Shown here piece after piece: positions 1 through 10,624 of a DNA stretch of 64,000 nucleotides; the first letter of the stretch is position 1, and each line of letters begins with the position of its first letter. Source of the stretch: Shewanella gelidimarina (GTDB lineage: Bacteria; Pseudomonadota; Gammaproteobacteria; Enterobacterales; Shewanellaceae). The notes under the pieces are model-generated. The model was not told the origin of the DNA. It ran no database searches and saw only the letters and a program-made list of their open reading frames with translations. The DNA is taken from NCBI RefSeq assembly GCF_023283945.1, contig NZ_JAKIKW010000027.1:1-64000 (forward strand). Reading direction: 5' to 3'. The translations under genes were made by a program, and so were the position numbers.

Positions 1-23
1 GAGTGCTTGAGATACGTCCATAA

Positions 24-56
24 AAAATCCGAATGTAAGGAATACATTCGGATTTT
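24..56 (-). terminator. Rho-independent terminator of trxB
   Basis: A 14-bp perfect stem (24-37 with 43-56) encloses a 5-base loop. Read on the minus strand it is followed by a run of T (the A-run at 22-27 on the plus strand). It sits about 90 bases downstream of the trxB stop codon. The stem is flanked by A and T on both sides, so it could also stop transcription arriving from the left. Confidence 0.8.
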
Positions 57-145
57 CGCATGCTGAGAAGATCGGTCAACCGATCAAATATTGACTAACT
101 GATCGGCATTAAGGCTTAAAGCCTGCTTTTTATCGAAACAACCAA

Positions 146-1153
<1,008 letters not shown>

Positions 1154-1365
1154 CTATCTCTAGGAATTGCAGCGATTGTATGGAATTTAAGGTTGTGGGT
1201 AAAGCCCTGTATTGAGAGAACACTGCAACGGAAAGCTTACACAGCGTCGATTTTTAGGGGTTTTTACACTGTTTAGGCTGCTCCTTATCACATTTTGGTT
1301 TATTCTATAGCGCAAAGATTGAAATCGAGCTGGATCACAGCCTAAAACAGTAGAAAGGAAGTGTT

Positions 1366-2493
1366 ATGCGTATTAGCGCGAATTTTGATGGCGGAAACAT
1401 AGAAGTAATCAATGCTGACAATAAAGACGATGTGCAGTTGGCCATTCGTCCTGATGAAGGTGGAGAGTTTTTTCAATGGTTTAATTTCAAACTCGATGGT
1501 GTTGTTGGTACTCAGTACACGCTTAATATTGTTAATGCGGACAAAGCTTCTTACGTTAAAGGTTGGGATGATTACCAAGCGGTCGCCACTTATGATAGAC
1601 AGAACTGGTTTAGACTGCCTACGACTTACCAAGATGGTAAGTTAACGATTGCGGTGGATCTTGATTGCGATGCGATTCAAATTGCCTATTTTGCACCGTA
1701 CAGCTATGAGCGTCATCAAGACTTATTAGCGGCCGTACAGGTACATCCACAAGTCAGCTTAGAGCATTTAGGCCTGACATTGGATGAACGTGACATGACG
1801 CTCATCAAAGTCGGTGACGGTGACGAAGAGAAAGCCAATATCTGGATCACTGCGCGTCAGCATCCTGGTGAAACGATGGCTGAATGGTTGGTTGAAGGAT
1901 TAATTAACAACCTGCTTGATAGCGATTGCCCTACGGCTAAATCACTTTTAGACAAAGCCAACTTCTATATTGTGCCAAACATGAACCCAGATGGAAGTGT
2001 TCGAGGGCATTTGCGCACCAATGCAGTAGGAACAAATCTTAACCGTGAGTGGCAGTCTCCCTCTTTAGAGAAAAGCCCTGAAGTATTTTATGTGGTTAAT
2101 AAAATGAAAGAAACGGGTGTCGACCTTTTCTATGATGTGCATGGCGATGAAGGCTTACCGTTTGTATTCCTTGCTGGCTGTGAAGGTGTCCCAGCCTATA
2201 CCAAAGAAGATGCAGTACGTCAGCAAGCATTTGTAGATGCATTACAAATGGCGAGCCCTGATTTTCAAACTGAATTTGGATATGATAAAGACGCGCCAGG
2301 TCAAGCCAACTTAACCGTCGGTTCTAACTGGGTGGCACATACGTTTGGTTGTCTTTCTAACACGTTAGAAATGCCATTCAAAGACAACGACAATATGCCT
2401 GATCTTATGGCAGGTTGGTCGCCTGAACGCTGTATTTACCTTGGTGAAGCATCGTTGATTGCGATGAACGCTGTGGTTGACAAATTAAAGTAA
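1366..2493 (+). CDS. M14-family zinc carboxypeptidase (cytosolic CCP-like)
   Basis: This is a 375-residue metallo-carboxypeptidase. It has an N-terminal beta-rich domain (about 1-130) typical of the cytosolic carboxypeptidase (M14D) group, then the catalytic domain. The zinc ligands are visible as H166 and E169 in RQHPGETMAEW, and H259 in YDVHGDEG. NPDGSVRGH and the arginine in NLNREW form the substrate pocket, and E335 in NTLEMPFKD is the general base. There is no signal peptide, so it should act in the cytoplasm on peptide or protein C-termini; the true substrate is unknown. An AAGGAAG ribosome site precedes the ATG. A 9-bp inverted repeat (1272-1280 with 1338-1346) spans its likely promoter. 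Two small genes follow on the same strand. Confidence 0.9.
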   Translation: MRISANFDGGNIEVINADNKDDVQLAIRPDEGGEFFQWFNFKLDGVVGTQYTLNIVNADKASYVKGWDDYQAVATYDRQNWFRLPTTYQDGKLTIAVDLDCDAIQIAYFAPYSYERHQDLLAAVQVHPQVSLEHLGLTLDERDMTLIKVGDGDEEKANIWITARQHPGETMAEWLVEGLINNLLDSDCPTAKSLLDKANFYIVPNMNPDGSVRGHLRTNAVGTNLNREWQSPSLEKSPEVFYVVNKMKETGVDLFYDVHGDEGLPFVFLAGCEGVPAYTKEDAVRQQAFVDALQMASPDFQTEFGYDKDAPGQANLTVGSNWVAHTFGCLSNTLEMPFKDNDNMPDLMAGWSPERCIYLGEASLIAMNAVVDKLK

Positions 2494-2529
2494 GTGGTAC
2501 GTTTATTTAATGAGTATTGAGGGGAGTAA

Positions 2530-2847
2530 ATGGCATTAGTTAAGTGTCCTAGCTGTGGTGAGCGCATTTCAAGCATGGCCAAAGAGTGCTCGCATTGTAA
2601 AGCTAGCATTTCTGCCAACAATGAAAGCCTGCAAGTTATTAGTCATATAAAGCGCTCTAATCAGTTAATGAATCAGAGCTTTTTGGCATTAACGTTATTT
2701 ATTGGCGGTGTAGTCACTTGGTTTTGGGGGGGAGAACCTGCAGAGGGGACCCGTTCTATTATTGCAGTGTCTGCTTTCACGCTGGGTTTTGTTGGCTACT
2801 TGGTTACTCGAATGCAAATCGTGCTACATAAACGGAAAAGAGTATGA
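2530..2847 (+). CDS. Small zinc-ribbon membrane protein
   Basis: The product has 105 residues. An N-terminal zinc ribbon carries two CxxC pairs (CPSC at about 6-9 and CSHC at about 21-24). Two hydrophobic segments follow (about 50-66 and 75-93), then a basic tail HKRKRV. This suggests an inner-membrane protein with a cytosolic zinc knuckle. I do not recognise a specific function. It starts 36 bases after the carboxypeptidase, has a GGGGAG ribosome site, and its stop overlaps the next start by four bases (ATGA), so the two small genes are translationally coupled. A 7-G run (2726-2732) lies inside the gene. Confidence 0.8.
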   Translation: MALVKCPSCGERISSMAKECSHCKASISANNESLQVISHIKRSNQLMNQSFLALTLFIGGVVTWFWGGEPAEGTRSIIAVSAFTLGFVGYLVTRMQIVLHKRKRV

Positions 2848-3125
2848 CCGATATTAATAAAGTCATTAATGATATGCCGGCTGAAGTTTACCAGCGCTTA
2901 CTGAGTGCAGTAGAACTGGGTAAGTGGGAAGATGGTACCGTGCTAACACAAGAGCAGCGTGCATCGACTCAACAGGTCGTTATGCTTTATCAGGCTAGAA
3001 AGCTTACACAAACGGAACACTTCACCATTAACAGTGAAGGTAACGTAAACGAGCTCTCTAAGTCGGAATTAAAGAAGCAGTTCAAAGGCGAGACTATCGC
3101 TGAGTTTCAAGAAAAAGAGCTGTAG
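2844..3125 (+). CDS. yeaC: YeaC-like DUF1315 protein
   Basis: The 93-residue soluble protein matches the DUF1315/YeaC family from its opening (INKVINDMPAEVYQRLLSAVELGKW) and the conserved LTQEQR segment. The family function is unknown. It overlaps the preceding zinc-ribbon gene by four bases. Its stop codon is directly followed by the left end of a MITE-like element, so the element has replaced whatever 3' end the operon once had. Confidence 0.85.
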   Translation: MTDINKVINDMPAEVYQRLLSAVELGKWEDGTVLTQEQRASTQQVVMLYQARKLTQTEHFTINSEGNVNELSKSELKKQFKGETIAEFQEKEL

Positions 3126-3126
3126 A

Positions 3127-3395
3127 TTAGGGGCTGTTGATCTTTCACGGTTGTTTTTGCCGCAGTTTATTGGCTATTTTGACAAGGCGGAGGCTATGTC
3201 GTTTAATCATTCTCCACAAATAGTCTACAACACCGTAAAAATAGCCAAGAAGCGCGGCCCTTCGGGTTCGTTTCAATGCTTTTATTACTGTGTTACGAGC
3301 TTTTCGCTTAGCCAGCTAAGCATCATCGCTCAAGCCTTGTACTAAAACCATTGAATTCGAACAAAAACTAAGCTCGAAAGATCAACAGCCCCTAA
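3127..3395. mobile_element. MITE-like non-coding element with 20-bp terminal inverted repeats
   Basis: A 269-base segment is bounded by a perfect 20-bp inverted repeat: TTAGGGGCTGTTGATCTTTC at 3127-3146 and its reverse complement at 3376-3395. If the outer TA is counted as a duplicated target, the mobile part runs from G3130 to C3392 (263 bp). The inner similarity continues imperfectly on both sides (a T-rich stretch next to each repeat). The only open frame inside (3151-3345) has no ribosome site and no recognisable protein features. Small size, perfect ends, no transposase and a possible TA duplication fit a miniature inverted-repeat element mobilised in trans by a related transposase. It sits one base after the yeaC stop codon. 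Confidence 0.75.
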
Positions 3396-3400
3396 CCATA

Positions 3401-3434
3401 AAAGCCCTGTGCTAATTTATTAGCGCAGGGCTTT
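3401..3434. terminator. Bidirectional terminator between the MITE and ansA
   Basis: A 14-base stem (3401-3414 with 3421-3434, one T/G position imperfect) built on AAAGCCCTG encloses a 6-base loop. It lies 24 bases beyond the ansA stop and is flanked by A and T on both sides. It most likely ends ansA transcription and may also stop transcription leaving the element. Confidence 0.7.
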
Positions 3435-3457
3435 ATCTATTTCTAGAAGCTGAATGT

Positions 3458-4474
3458 CTAATCTTGGGTTAACTCACCTACAATGGATACTTGCATGGCT
3501 TTTCGGATGGCATCAGGGGTGAGATCCGTTGATAATAAATAATGTAGCTTAGCCAGTGCAGCTTCTGTCGTCATGTCGTAGCCACTGATCACACCTGCTG
3601 ATGCAAGCGCATTACCCGTCGCATAACCGCCCATATTCACTTTACCTTGCAAACACTGGGTTAAATTCACCAGTACAATCCCACGCTCGTGTGCATCACG
3701 TAACGTTTTAAGTAACGCGGGTGTTTGTGGTGCATTGCCGACACCAAAAGTCAGCAATATTAGCGCTTTTACGGGCTGCTGTAATATATTGGCGAAGATT
3801 TCTGTACTAATACCAGGGTAAAGAGTCACGACACCTATCGGTTGTGGACTGATATTAATCACGTTAAGTGTTTGGCTCGGATTCTCCTTTGCGAGTTTAC
3901 CGGCATGCCAGCGGATCTTAATTCCAGCTTCTAACAATAATGGGAAATTCGGCGAAGCAAACGCATTAAAGCCATCAGCATGCGCTTTAGTCGTACGGTT
4001 ACCTCTAAACAGTTTGTTATTGAAGAATAAGCACACTTCATCGACAGGGTAATTTGCTGCGATATAGAGCGCATTAAGTAAGTTAGTTTGTCCATCGGAG
4101 CGTAATTGTGCCAGTGGGATCTGTGAGCCGGTAACAATAACGGGTTTAGAAAGCCCTTGTAGCATGAACGATAAAGCCGATGCGGTATATGCCATGGTAT
4201 CGGTACCATGCAAAATCACGAAGCCATCGTATAGGTCATAATTGGCTTTGATATCATTAGCGATCATCTGCCAATCAGTCGGTGCCATATCTGATGAGTC
4301 GATTAGGGGAGAGTATTCGCTGATGACAAAGTCTGGCATTTCTTCATGGTAAAACTCAGGCATTGCTTTGATACATCCAGTCAAAAATCCTGCAACAGGG
4401 GCAAAGCCTTGTTCCGTTTTTTGCATACCGATAGTACCGCCTGTGTAGGCTACATATATACAGCGTTTAGTCAT
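3458..4474 (-). CDS. ansA: L-asparaginase I (cytoplasmic)
   Basis: This enzyme hydrolyses L-asparagine to aspartate and ammonia. The 338-residue protein aligns along its length with E. coli AnsA: YVAYTGGTIGM with the catalytic Thr near the N-terminus, ILHGTDTMAYTASALSFML with the second catalytic Thr-Asp pair, VTGSQIPL, RGNRTTKAHADGF and a C-terminal GELT. No signal peptide is present, which agrees with the cytoplasmic low-affinity type. The frame opens at a GTG at 4501, but the ATG at 4474 (MTKRCIYVAYTGG) matches the family start; neither has a strong ribosome site. It follows sppA on the same strand, an order also known in E. coli. Confidence 0.95.
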   Translation of the reverse strand: MTKRCIYVAYTGGTIGMQKTEQGFAPVAGFLTGCIKAMPEFYHEEMPDFVISEYSPLIDSSDMAPTDWQMIANDIKANYDLYDGFVILHGTDTMAYTASALSFMLQGLSKPVIVTGSQIPLAQLRSDGQTNLLNALYIAANYPVDEVCLFFNNKLFRGNRTTKAHADGFNAFASPNFPLLLEAGIKIRWHAGKLAKENPSQTLNVINISPQPIGVVTLYPGISTEIFANILQQPVKALILLTFGVGNAPQTPALLKTLRDAHERGIVLVNLTQCLQGKVNMGGYATGNALASAGVISGYDMTTEAALAKLHYLLSTDLTPDAIRKAMQVSIVGELTQD

Positions 4475-4529
4475 GTTGGTTTTGATTTTGTTTTTGAACA
4501 CAATGGGATGATTATAAAGGTGTGGATAT

Positions 4530-4558
4530 AATAAAGCCCAGTAAAACTGGGCTTTATT
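4530..4558 (-). terminator. Terminator downstream of sppA
   Basis: A 13-bp perfect stem (4530-4542 with 4546-4558) around AAAGCCCAGT has a 3-base loop. It lies 36 bases beyond the sppA stop codon, with A/T-rich flanks on both sides. It separates sppA from ansA transcription. Confidence 0.75.
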
Positions 4559-4593
4559 TAATAAAACTTTAGTGAGTGATACAGCTTGATGAC

Positions 4594-6435
4594 TTAGTCA
4601 CTGCAAGTATCACAGTAAAGGTAGACACCATTTGGATCATCAAACGTCTGCAATGTCTGAGCAACTGTTGAAAACTGACCTAAAAGTTGTTCAATTAGCG
4701 TGGTTTTTGCCAAACTTTGTGGCATGTATACTGACGCGCTAGCAAACATCTCTTGTACAAACAGATCTTGCGGTGATAGCTCTTGCTCAATGACTTCGGT
4801 ATCAAAATGTTCGATTGATGCCATATCCGCCGCTCGCGATACTGCGTCTTGTAGATCACCTAGTTCATCTACCAAACCAAGCTCAAGTGCCTTACGGCCA
4901 GTCCAAACGCGGCCCTGTGCAATACTATCGACTTGCTCAAGACTCATATCACGCTCTTTAGCGACTAATGAAATGAAGTCGTTATATCCGCGTTCAATAT
5001 GGCGCTGAATAATAGCACTGATCCCTGGAGAGAGACCTTTGGTGACAGAAAAGCCTGCCCAGTCAGAAGTTGCAACACCATCGGTATGGACACCTATGCT
5101 CGCAAGTGAGTCTTCAAAGGTGGTAACCATTCCGAAAATGCCGATAGAGCCTGTCAACGTTGTTGGGGTGGCGTAGATATAATCTGCACTGGCTGATATC
5201 CAGTATCCACCGGACGCTGCATAGCTGCCCATACTGACAACAACGGGTTTGTTGGCTGTTTTAAGGGCTAATACTTCTTGGCGGATCTGCTCTGATGCGA
5301 ATGCACTGCCACCAGGGCTATCAACACGAAGTACCACGGCTTTAATGGAATCATCAAAACGTGCTTTACGAAGCAACTTAGCGGTGCTTTCTCCGCCAAT
5401 CTGCCCAGCAGGTTGCGAGCCATTCATGATAGTGCCTTTGGCAACGATGATCCCGACTTTAGCGTCTGATAAAAGCAGTGGATGACTTGCCGTTACTGAA
5501 AGGTAATCATAGAAATCGATCTGCTTGAATGACTCACCATCGGCAGATTCACCGACGGCATCAACCATGCTCAATCGAAAGCCTTCCGCCGTTTTAAGAT
5601 CATCAACCCAATTCATATTGAGCGCCATTTGGCTAGACTGACCTTCAGCTTTCTCTAACTGGGCCAAATAGTCCTCTGCGCTCAAAGATAGACTGCTTGC
5701 AGTGATATCTCGGTTTTGCCCAACCGTAGTACTGTAGCTTTCCCATAAATCGTTTAATAAGGTTAAGTTAGCCTCTTTAGCCGCGTCTGACATGTCATCA
5801 CGAATAAAGGGTTCTACTGCAGACTTGAATGTACCGACGCGGAAGACATGAGCTTTAATTTTAAGCTTGTCTAAGGCAGACTTAAAATATTGGCGATAAC
5901 GACCTAAGCCTTCAATTTCAACGCTGCCCTGTGGGTTTAAGGTGATGCTATCTGCAAAGCTGGCGAGGAAGTACTGATTTTGTCCGTACCAATTGGCGTG
6001 AGCAACAATGGGTTTACCAGACTCTTTAAAGTTGTTTAAGGCATCACCAATCGATTGTAGCTTACTCATGCCTGTGCCACTAAGGTGACCTAAGTCGAGT
6101 ACTAACTGACTTATCCGATTGTCGGACGCGGCATTGTTAACAACATCAATGACATCTGCTAATAGGATCTCGCCACCAGCATCTTTACCATTACCACTTT
6201 TCATTGCCGCTTCAAAAGGGTCTACATGGCGTTTTTGATCAACGATTGCTCCAGAAAGGTTCAACACCAGTGCTGAACCATCTTCTACTTCTATGCTCTC
6301 TTCACCGCTTAATACTACGATGAGTGCGATGACAATACCGAAAAAGAAAAGGTTTAAAAATAGTTTTCTTGTGCCGTTGATTACATTCCAGCTAAGCAGG
6401 AATATCTTTTTAAATATTGAGGGTTTAGCGGGCAT
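4594..6435 (-). CDS. sppA: Signal peptide peptidase SppA, 67K type
   Basis: This is an inner-membrane serine protease that degrades cleaved signal peptides. It has 613 residues (E. coli 618). One N-terminal membrane anchor lies at about 24-42, followed by two tandem ClpP-fold halves. The Ser/Lys dyad is visible: K204 in VGTFKSAVEPF in the first half, and S408 in GSYAASGGYW in the second. DSPGGSAFAS and TGSIGIFG are further family motifs. Start is the ATG at 6435. The gene is divergent from fadH. The C-terminus ends in a Cys-containing tail (YCDTCSD), which I have not seen as a family feature. Confidence 0.95.
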   Translation of the reverse strand: MPAKPSIFKKIFLLSWNVINGTRKLFLNLFFFGIVIALIVVLSGEESIEVEDGSALVLNLSGAIVDQKRHVDPFEAAMKSGNGKDAGGEILLADVIDVVNNAASDNRISQLVLDLGHLSGTGMSKLQSIGDALNNFKESGKPIVAHANWYGQNQYFLASFADSITLNPQGSVEIEGLGRYRQYFKSALDKLKIKAHVFRVGTFKSAVEPFIRDDMSDAAKEANLTLLNDLWESYSTTVGQNRDITASSLSLSAEDYLAQLEKAEGQSSQMALNMNWVDDLKTAEGFRLSMVDAVGESADGESFKQIDFYDYLSVTASHPLLLSDAKVGIIVAKGTIMNGSQPAGQIGGESTAKLLRKARFDDSIKAVVLRVDSPGGSAFASEQIRQEVLALKTANKPVVVSMGSYAASGGYWISASADYIYATPTTLTGSIGIFGMVTTFEDSLASIGVHTDGVATSDWAGFSVTKGLSPGISAIIQRHIERGYNDFISLVAKERDMSLEQVDSIAQGRVWTGRKALELGLVDELGDLQDAVSRAADMASIEHFDTEVIEQELSPQDLFVQEMFASASVYMPQSLAKTTLIEQLLGQFSTVAQTLQTFDDPNGVYLYCDTCSD

Positions 6436-6528
6436 CAGCCACTCCTTTGAATCCGAATTATGACAATGCTAACTGAAAACAGTCTCGAAAGGAAAATTCA
6501 ATTGTAAAGGAATCTAATCACTCACTTA

Positions 6529-6557
6529 TTGAGCTTATGGTTTACACAATGTATGCT
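6529..6557 (+). promoter_or_regulatory. Candidate sigma-70 promoter of fadH
   Basis: TTGAGC (6529-6534) and TATGCT (6552-6557) are separated by 17 bases and lie 34 bases before the fadH ATG. The 18-bp palindrome at 6561-6578 starts just downstream, over the expected transcription start. That arrangement suits repression. Confidence 0.5.
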
Positions 6558-6560
6558 GAA

Positions 6561-6578
6561 TTAAATCACTTGTTTAAA
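6561..6578. promoter_or_regulatory. Palindromic candidate fatty-acid regulator site upstream of fadH
   Basis: TTAAATCACTTGTTTAAA fits TTnAAACAnnTGTTTnAA at 13 of 14 fixed positions. The same pattern occurs without mismatch upstream of the acyl-CoA dehydrogenase gene (30717-30734). A PsrA-type repressor of fatty-acid degradation is the natural candidate; this is inference from the target genes and the AAAC...GTTT core. Confidence 0.5.
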
Positions 6579-6590
6579 AAGGACGTTTGA

Positions 6591-8606
<2,016 letters not shown>

Positions 8607-8627
8607 GCTTCTGTTCTATATTCCATT

Positions 8628-8670
8628 AAAAGCCTGTTTAGTTCGCGTATTGAACTAAACAGGCTTTTTT
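8628..8670 (+). terminator. Terminator of fadH
   Basis: A 17-bp perfect stem (8628-8644 with 8652-8668) encloses a 7-base loop and continues into a T-run. It lies 22 bases after the fadH stop. Confidence 0.9.
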
Positions 8671-9077
8671 GTTATTGATGCTTTGTGTTTAGATAAATAA
8701 GTTAAAAAGAGCGTTAATATTTTCCCGAATAATGAGGCAGATAGTGGTTATTGCAGTGTAACCTCCTAATCGCTAATCGCTAATCGCTAATCGCTAATCG
8801 CTAATCGGTATGCACGAGAGCGCGAGAGCATATGGATAAGGTGAGGAAGCCGGTATTAGCGGGGGCTTGTTTAGGTTATAGAGAGCTTGGAGGAGTCTAT
8901 AGTTTGATATGCCGAGCATTGATGAGGCTCGAGTGTTCAGGGTTGTGTACTCGCGGAGTGTTTAATGGTGGACTTATGTCTAGGTAGGGTAGTGCGTTAT
9001 GCACTGAAATAAATGAACTACAGAGATTAATGTCATAAAACTGCTGTCATGACTCTCTGCAATCTAAACTGTTGCCG
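8671..9077. other. Non-coding stretch between fadH and the nrd operon
   Basis: No convincing gene is present. The stretch holds a 7-bp tandem repeat (8766-8807), and its second half is unusually purine- and G-rich (many GAGAG, GGAGG and GGTGG blocks). An imperfect stem around 9017-9058 could end nrd operon transcription but lacks a T-run. I see nothing else in it. Confidence 0.5.
8766..8807. repeat. Tandem repeat of CTAATCG, six perfect copies
   Basis: Six uninterrupted copies of the 7-mer CTAATCG occupy 42 bases. They lie between two convergent transcription units, about 160 bases past fadH and 270 bases before the end of the ferredoxin gene. The copy number is likely to vary between strains; no gene depends on it here. 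Confidence 0.95.
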
Positions 9078-9431
9078 TTAATCTATAGATTCGTGAGTTT
9101 CAGGTTGCTTGTGTTTGGGGGCCCTAACAACGACTTCGGCACCTTCCCCTGAAAGTTCCAAATTTATATCGGTCGTTGGAATACAACAACATGGCAGACA
9201 TTCGTCTGCTTCTAATGTCACTAGCGGTTCAGTTATATAGCTAACGGAACCACTAATCACTTTAGTTTTGCATTGCCCACAAAATCCATTTCGGCATTCA
9301 GAAAAAGTCTTCACTTTCTTCTGCTCTAATGCTTCAAGCAAGGTCAGGTGCTGTTGATTAAACAACAGCACCGGTTGGCCTTGCAGGCTAACGATGGGGG
9401 CTTTTTTTAAGCTGAGGTGCTTAAAGGTCAA
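9078..9431 (-). CDS. yfaE: 2Fe-2S ferredoxin, YfaE-like (cofactor maintenance of NrdB)
   Basis: The 117-residue plant-type ferredoxin has cluster ligands C-x4-C-x2-C in [12 protein letters not shown] and the fourth cysteine in the LPCCCIP segment. YfaE in E. coli delivers electrons for assembly and repair of the NrdB diiron-tyrosyl centre. Here it is the third gene of nrdA-nrdB-yfaE, the same order as in E. coli. The only sensible start is a TTG at 9431, which lies inside the end of nrdB (11-base overlap), so translation is probably coupled. It is longer than E. coli YfaE (84 residues) because of a C-terminal tail of about 30 residues ending [12 protein letters not shown], of unknown role. 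Confidence 0.9.
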   Translation of the reverse strand: MTFKHLSLKKAPIVSLQGQPVLLFNQQHLTLLEALEQKKVKTFSECRNGFCGQCKTKVISGSVSYITEPLVTLEADECLPCCCIPTTDINLELSGEGAEVVVRAPKHKQPETHESID

Positions 9432-10551
9432 AGTCTAAAAACTCATCTTCATCAATAGAAGCATCGATTTGGCCAACTAAATATGATGAAACTTCAACTT
9501 CTTGAGGTGCCACCTGAACCGCGTCACTCTCGAGCCAGTTCTTCATCCATGGAAGTGGGTTCGTTATCTCCGCGTACGGTGATTCAAAGTTAACTGACTT
9601 CATACGTTCGTTAGTGATGTACTCGACGTACTGACAAAGGATGTGTTCATTTAGGCCGATCATTGAACCGTCTTTGAATAGGTATTTAGCCCACTCTTTT
9701 TCTTGCTCAGCAGCTTTGACAAAGATGTCGATGGCAGTTTGTTTGCATTCTTTAGCAATCTCTGCCATTTCAGGATCATCTTTACCAGCATGCATGATTT
9801 TTAAAATGTGTTGCGTGCTGTTCAAATGCAATGCTTCATCGCGGGCGATTAGGCGAATGATTTTTGCATTGCCTTCCATAACGTTGCGCTCTGCAAATGC
9901 AAACGAGCAAGCAAAACTAACATAGAAACGAATGGCTTCAAGCACGTTAACAGACACCATACATAAGTAGAGTGCTTTCTTTATTTCTCGCTTAGTGACT
10001 TCAACGATTTCGCCATTAATGTGATGGCTACCTTCACCGTGCAAGTGGAATGCTTGGCTAAGTATGATGAGCTCGTCGTAATAAGCTGCAATGTCAGTTG
10101 CGCGCTTAAGGATCTCTTTATTCTCAACGATATCGTCAAAAACAACCGATGGGTCATTAACGATATTACGGATGATATGAGTGTATGAGCGCGAATGAAT
10201 CGTTTCTGAAAACGACCATGTCTCAATCCATGTCTCTAATTCAGGCAGAGATACTAACGGTAAAAATGCGACGTTGGGTGAACGACCTTGAATTGAATCA
10301 AGTAGAGTCTGGTATTTTAAGTTTGAAATGAAAATATGTTTTTCATGTTCAGGCAGTGCGGCGTAATCAATTTTATCTTTGCTGACGTCAACTTCTTCAG
10401 GGCGCCAAAAGAATGAAAGTTGTTTTTCAATCAGTTTTTCAAATACTTCATATTTCTGTTGGTCATAACGCGCAACGTTAACTGACTGCCCAAGGAACAT
10501 AGGTTCAAGCAGTGCATTGTTAGGTGTTTGACAAAATGTAGAATAGGCCAT
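9421..10551 (-). CDS. nrdB: Ribonucleoside-diphosphate reductase 1, beta subunit
   Basis: This is the class Ia radical-generating subunit. It has 376 residues, identical in length to E. coli NrdB. Counting the initiator Met, the diiron ligands D85, E116 and H119 and the radical tyrosine Y123 (in [10 protein letters not shown]) fall exactly where expected, and the second ligand set lies in [13 protein letters not shown]. The conserved C-terminal tail that docks to NrdA is acidic ([12 protein letters not shown]). It is 73 bases downstream of nrdA and overlaps the ferredoxin gene, so all three should be one operon controlled from the nrdA promoter. Confidence 0.97.
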   Translation of the reverse strand: MAYSTFCQTPNNALLEPMFLGQSVNVARYDQQKYEVFEKLIEKQLSFFWRPEEVDVSKDKIDYAALPEHEKHIFISNLKYQTLLDSIQGRSPNVAFLPLVSLPELETWIETWSFSETIHSRSYTHIIRNIVNDPSVVFDDIVENKEILKRATDIAAYYDELIILSQAFHLHGEGSHHINGEIVEVTKREIKKALYLCMVSVNVLEAIRFYVSFACSFAFAERNVMEGNAKIIRLIARDEALHLNSTQHILKIMHAGKDDPEMAEIAKECKQTAIDIFVKAAEQEKEWAKYLFKDGSMIGLNEHILCQYVEYITNERMKSVNFESPYAEITNPLPWMKNWLESDAVQVAPQEVEVSSYLVGQIDASIDEDEFLDFDL

Positions 10552-10624
10552 TTTTCTATCTTCCGATAATGGGGGCTTTGCCCCCTTTAATTAACGTTTA
10601 ATACTCATGAATAACTGCTTGAGA

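Noticed and set aside
3151-3345. 64-codon open frame inside the MITE-like element
   Set aside because: It lies wholly between the terminal repeats, has no ribosome site and no recognisable protein features.
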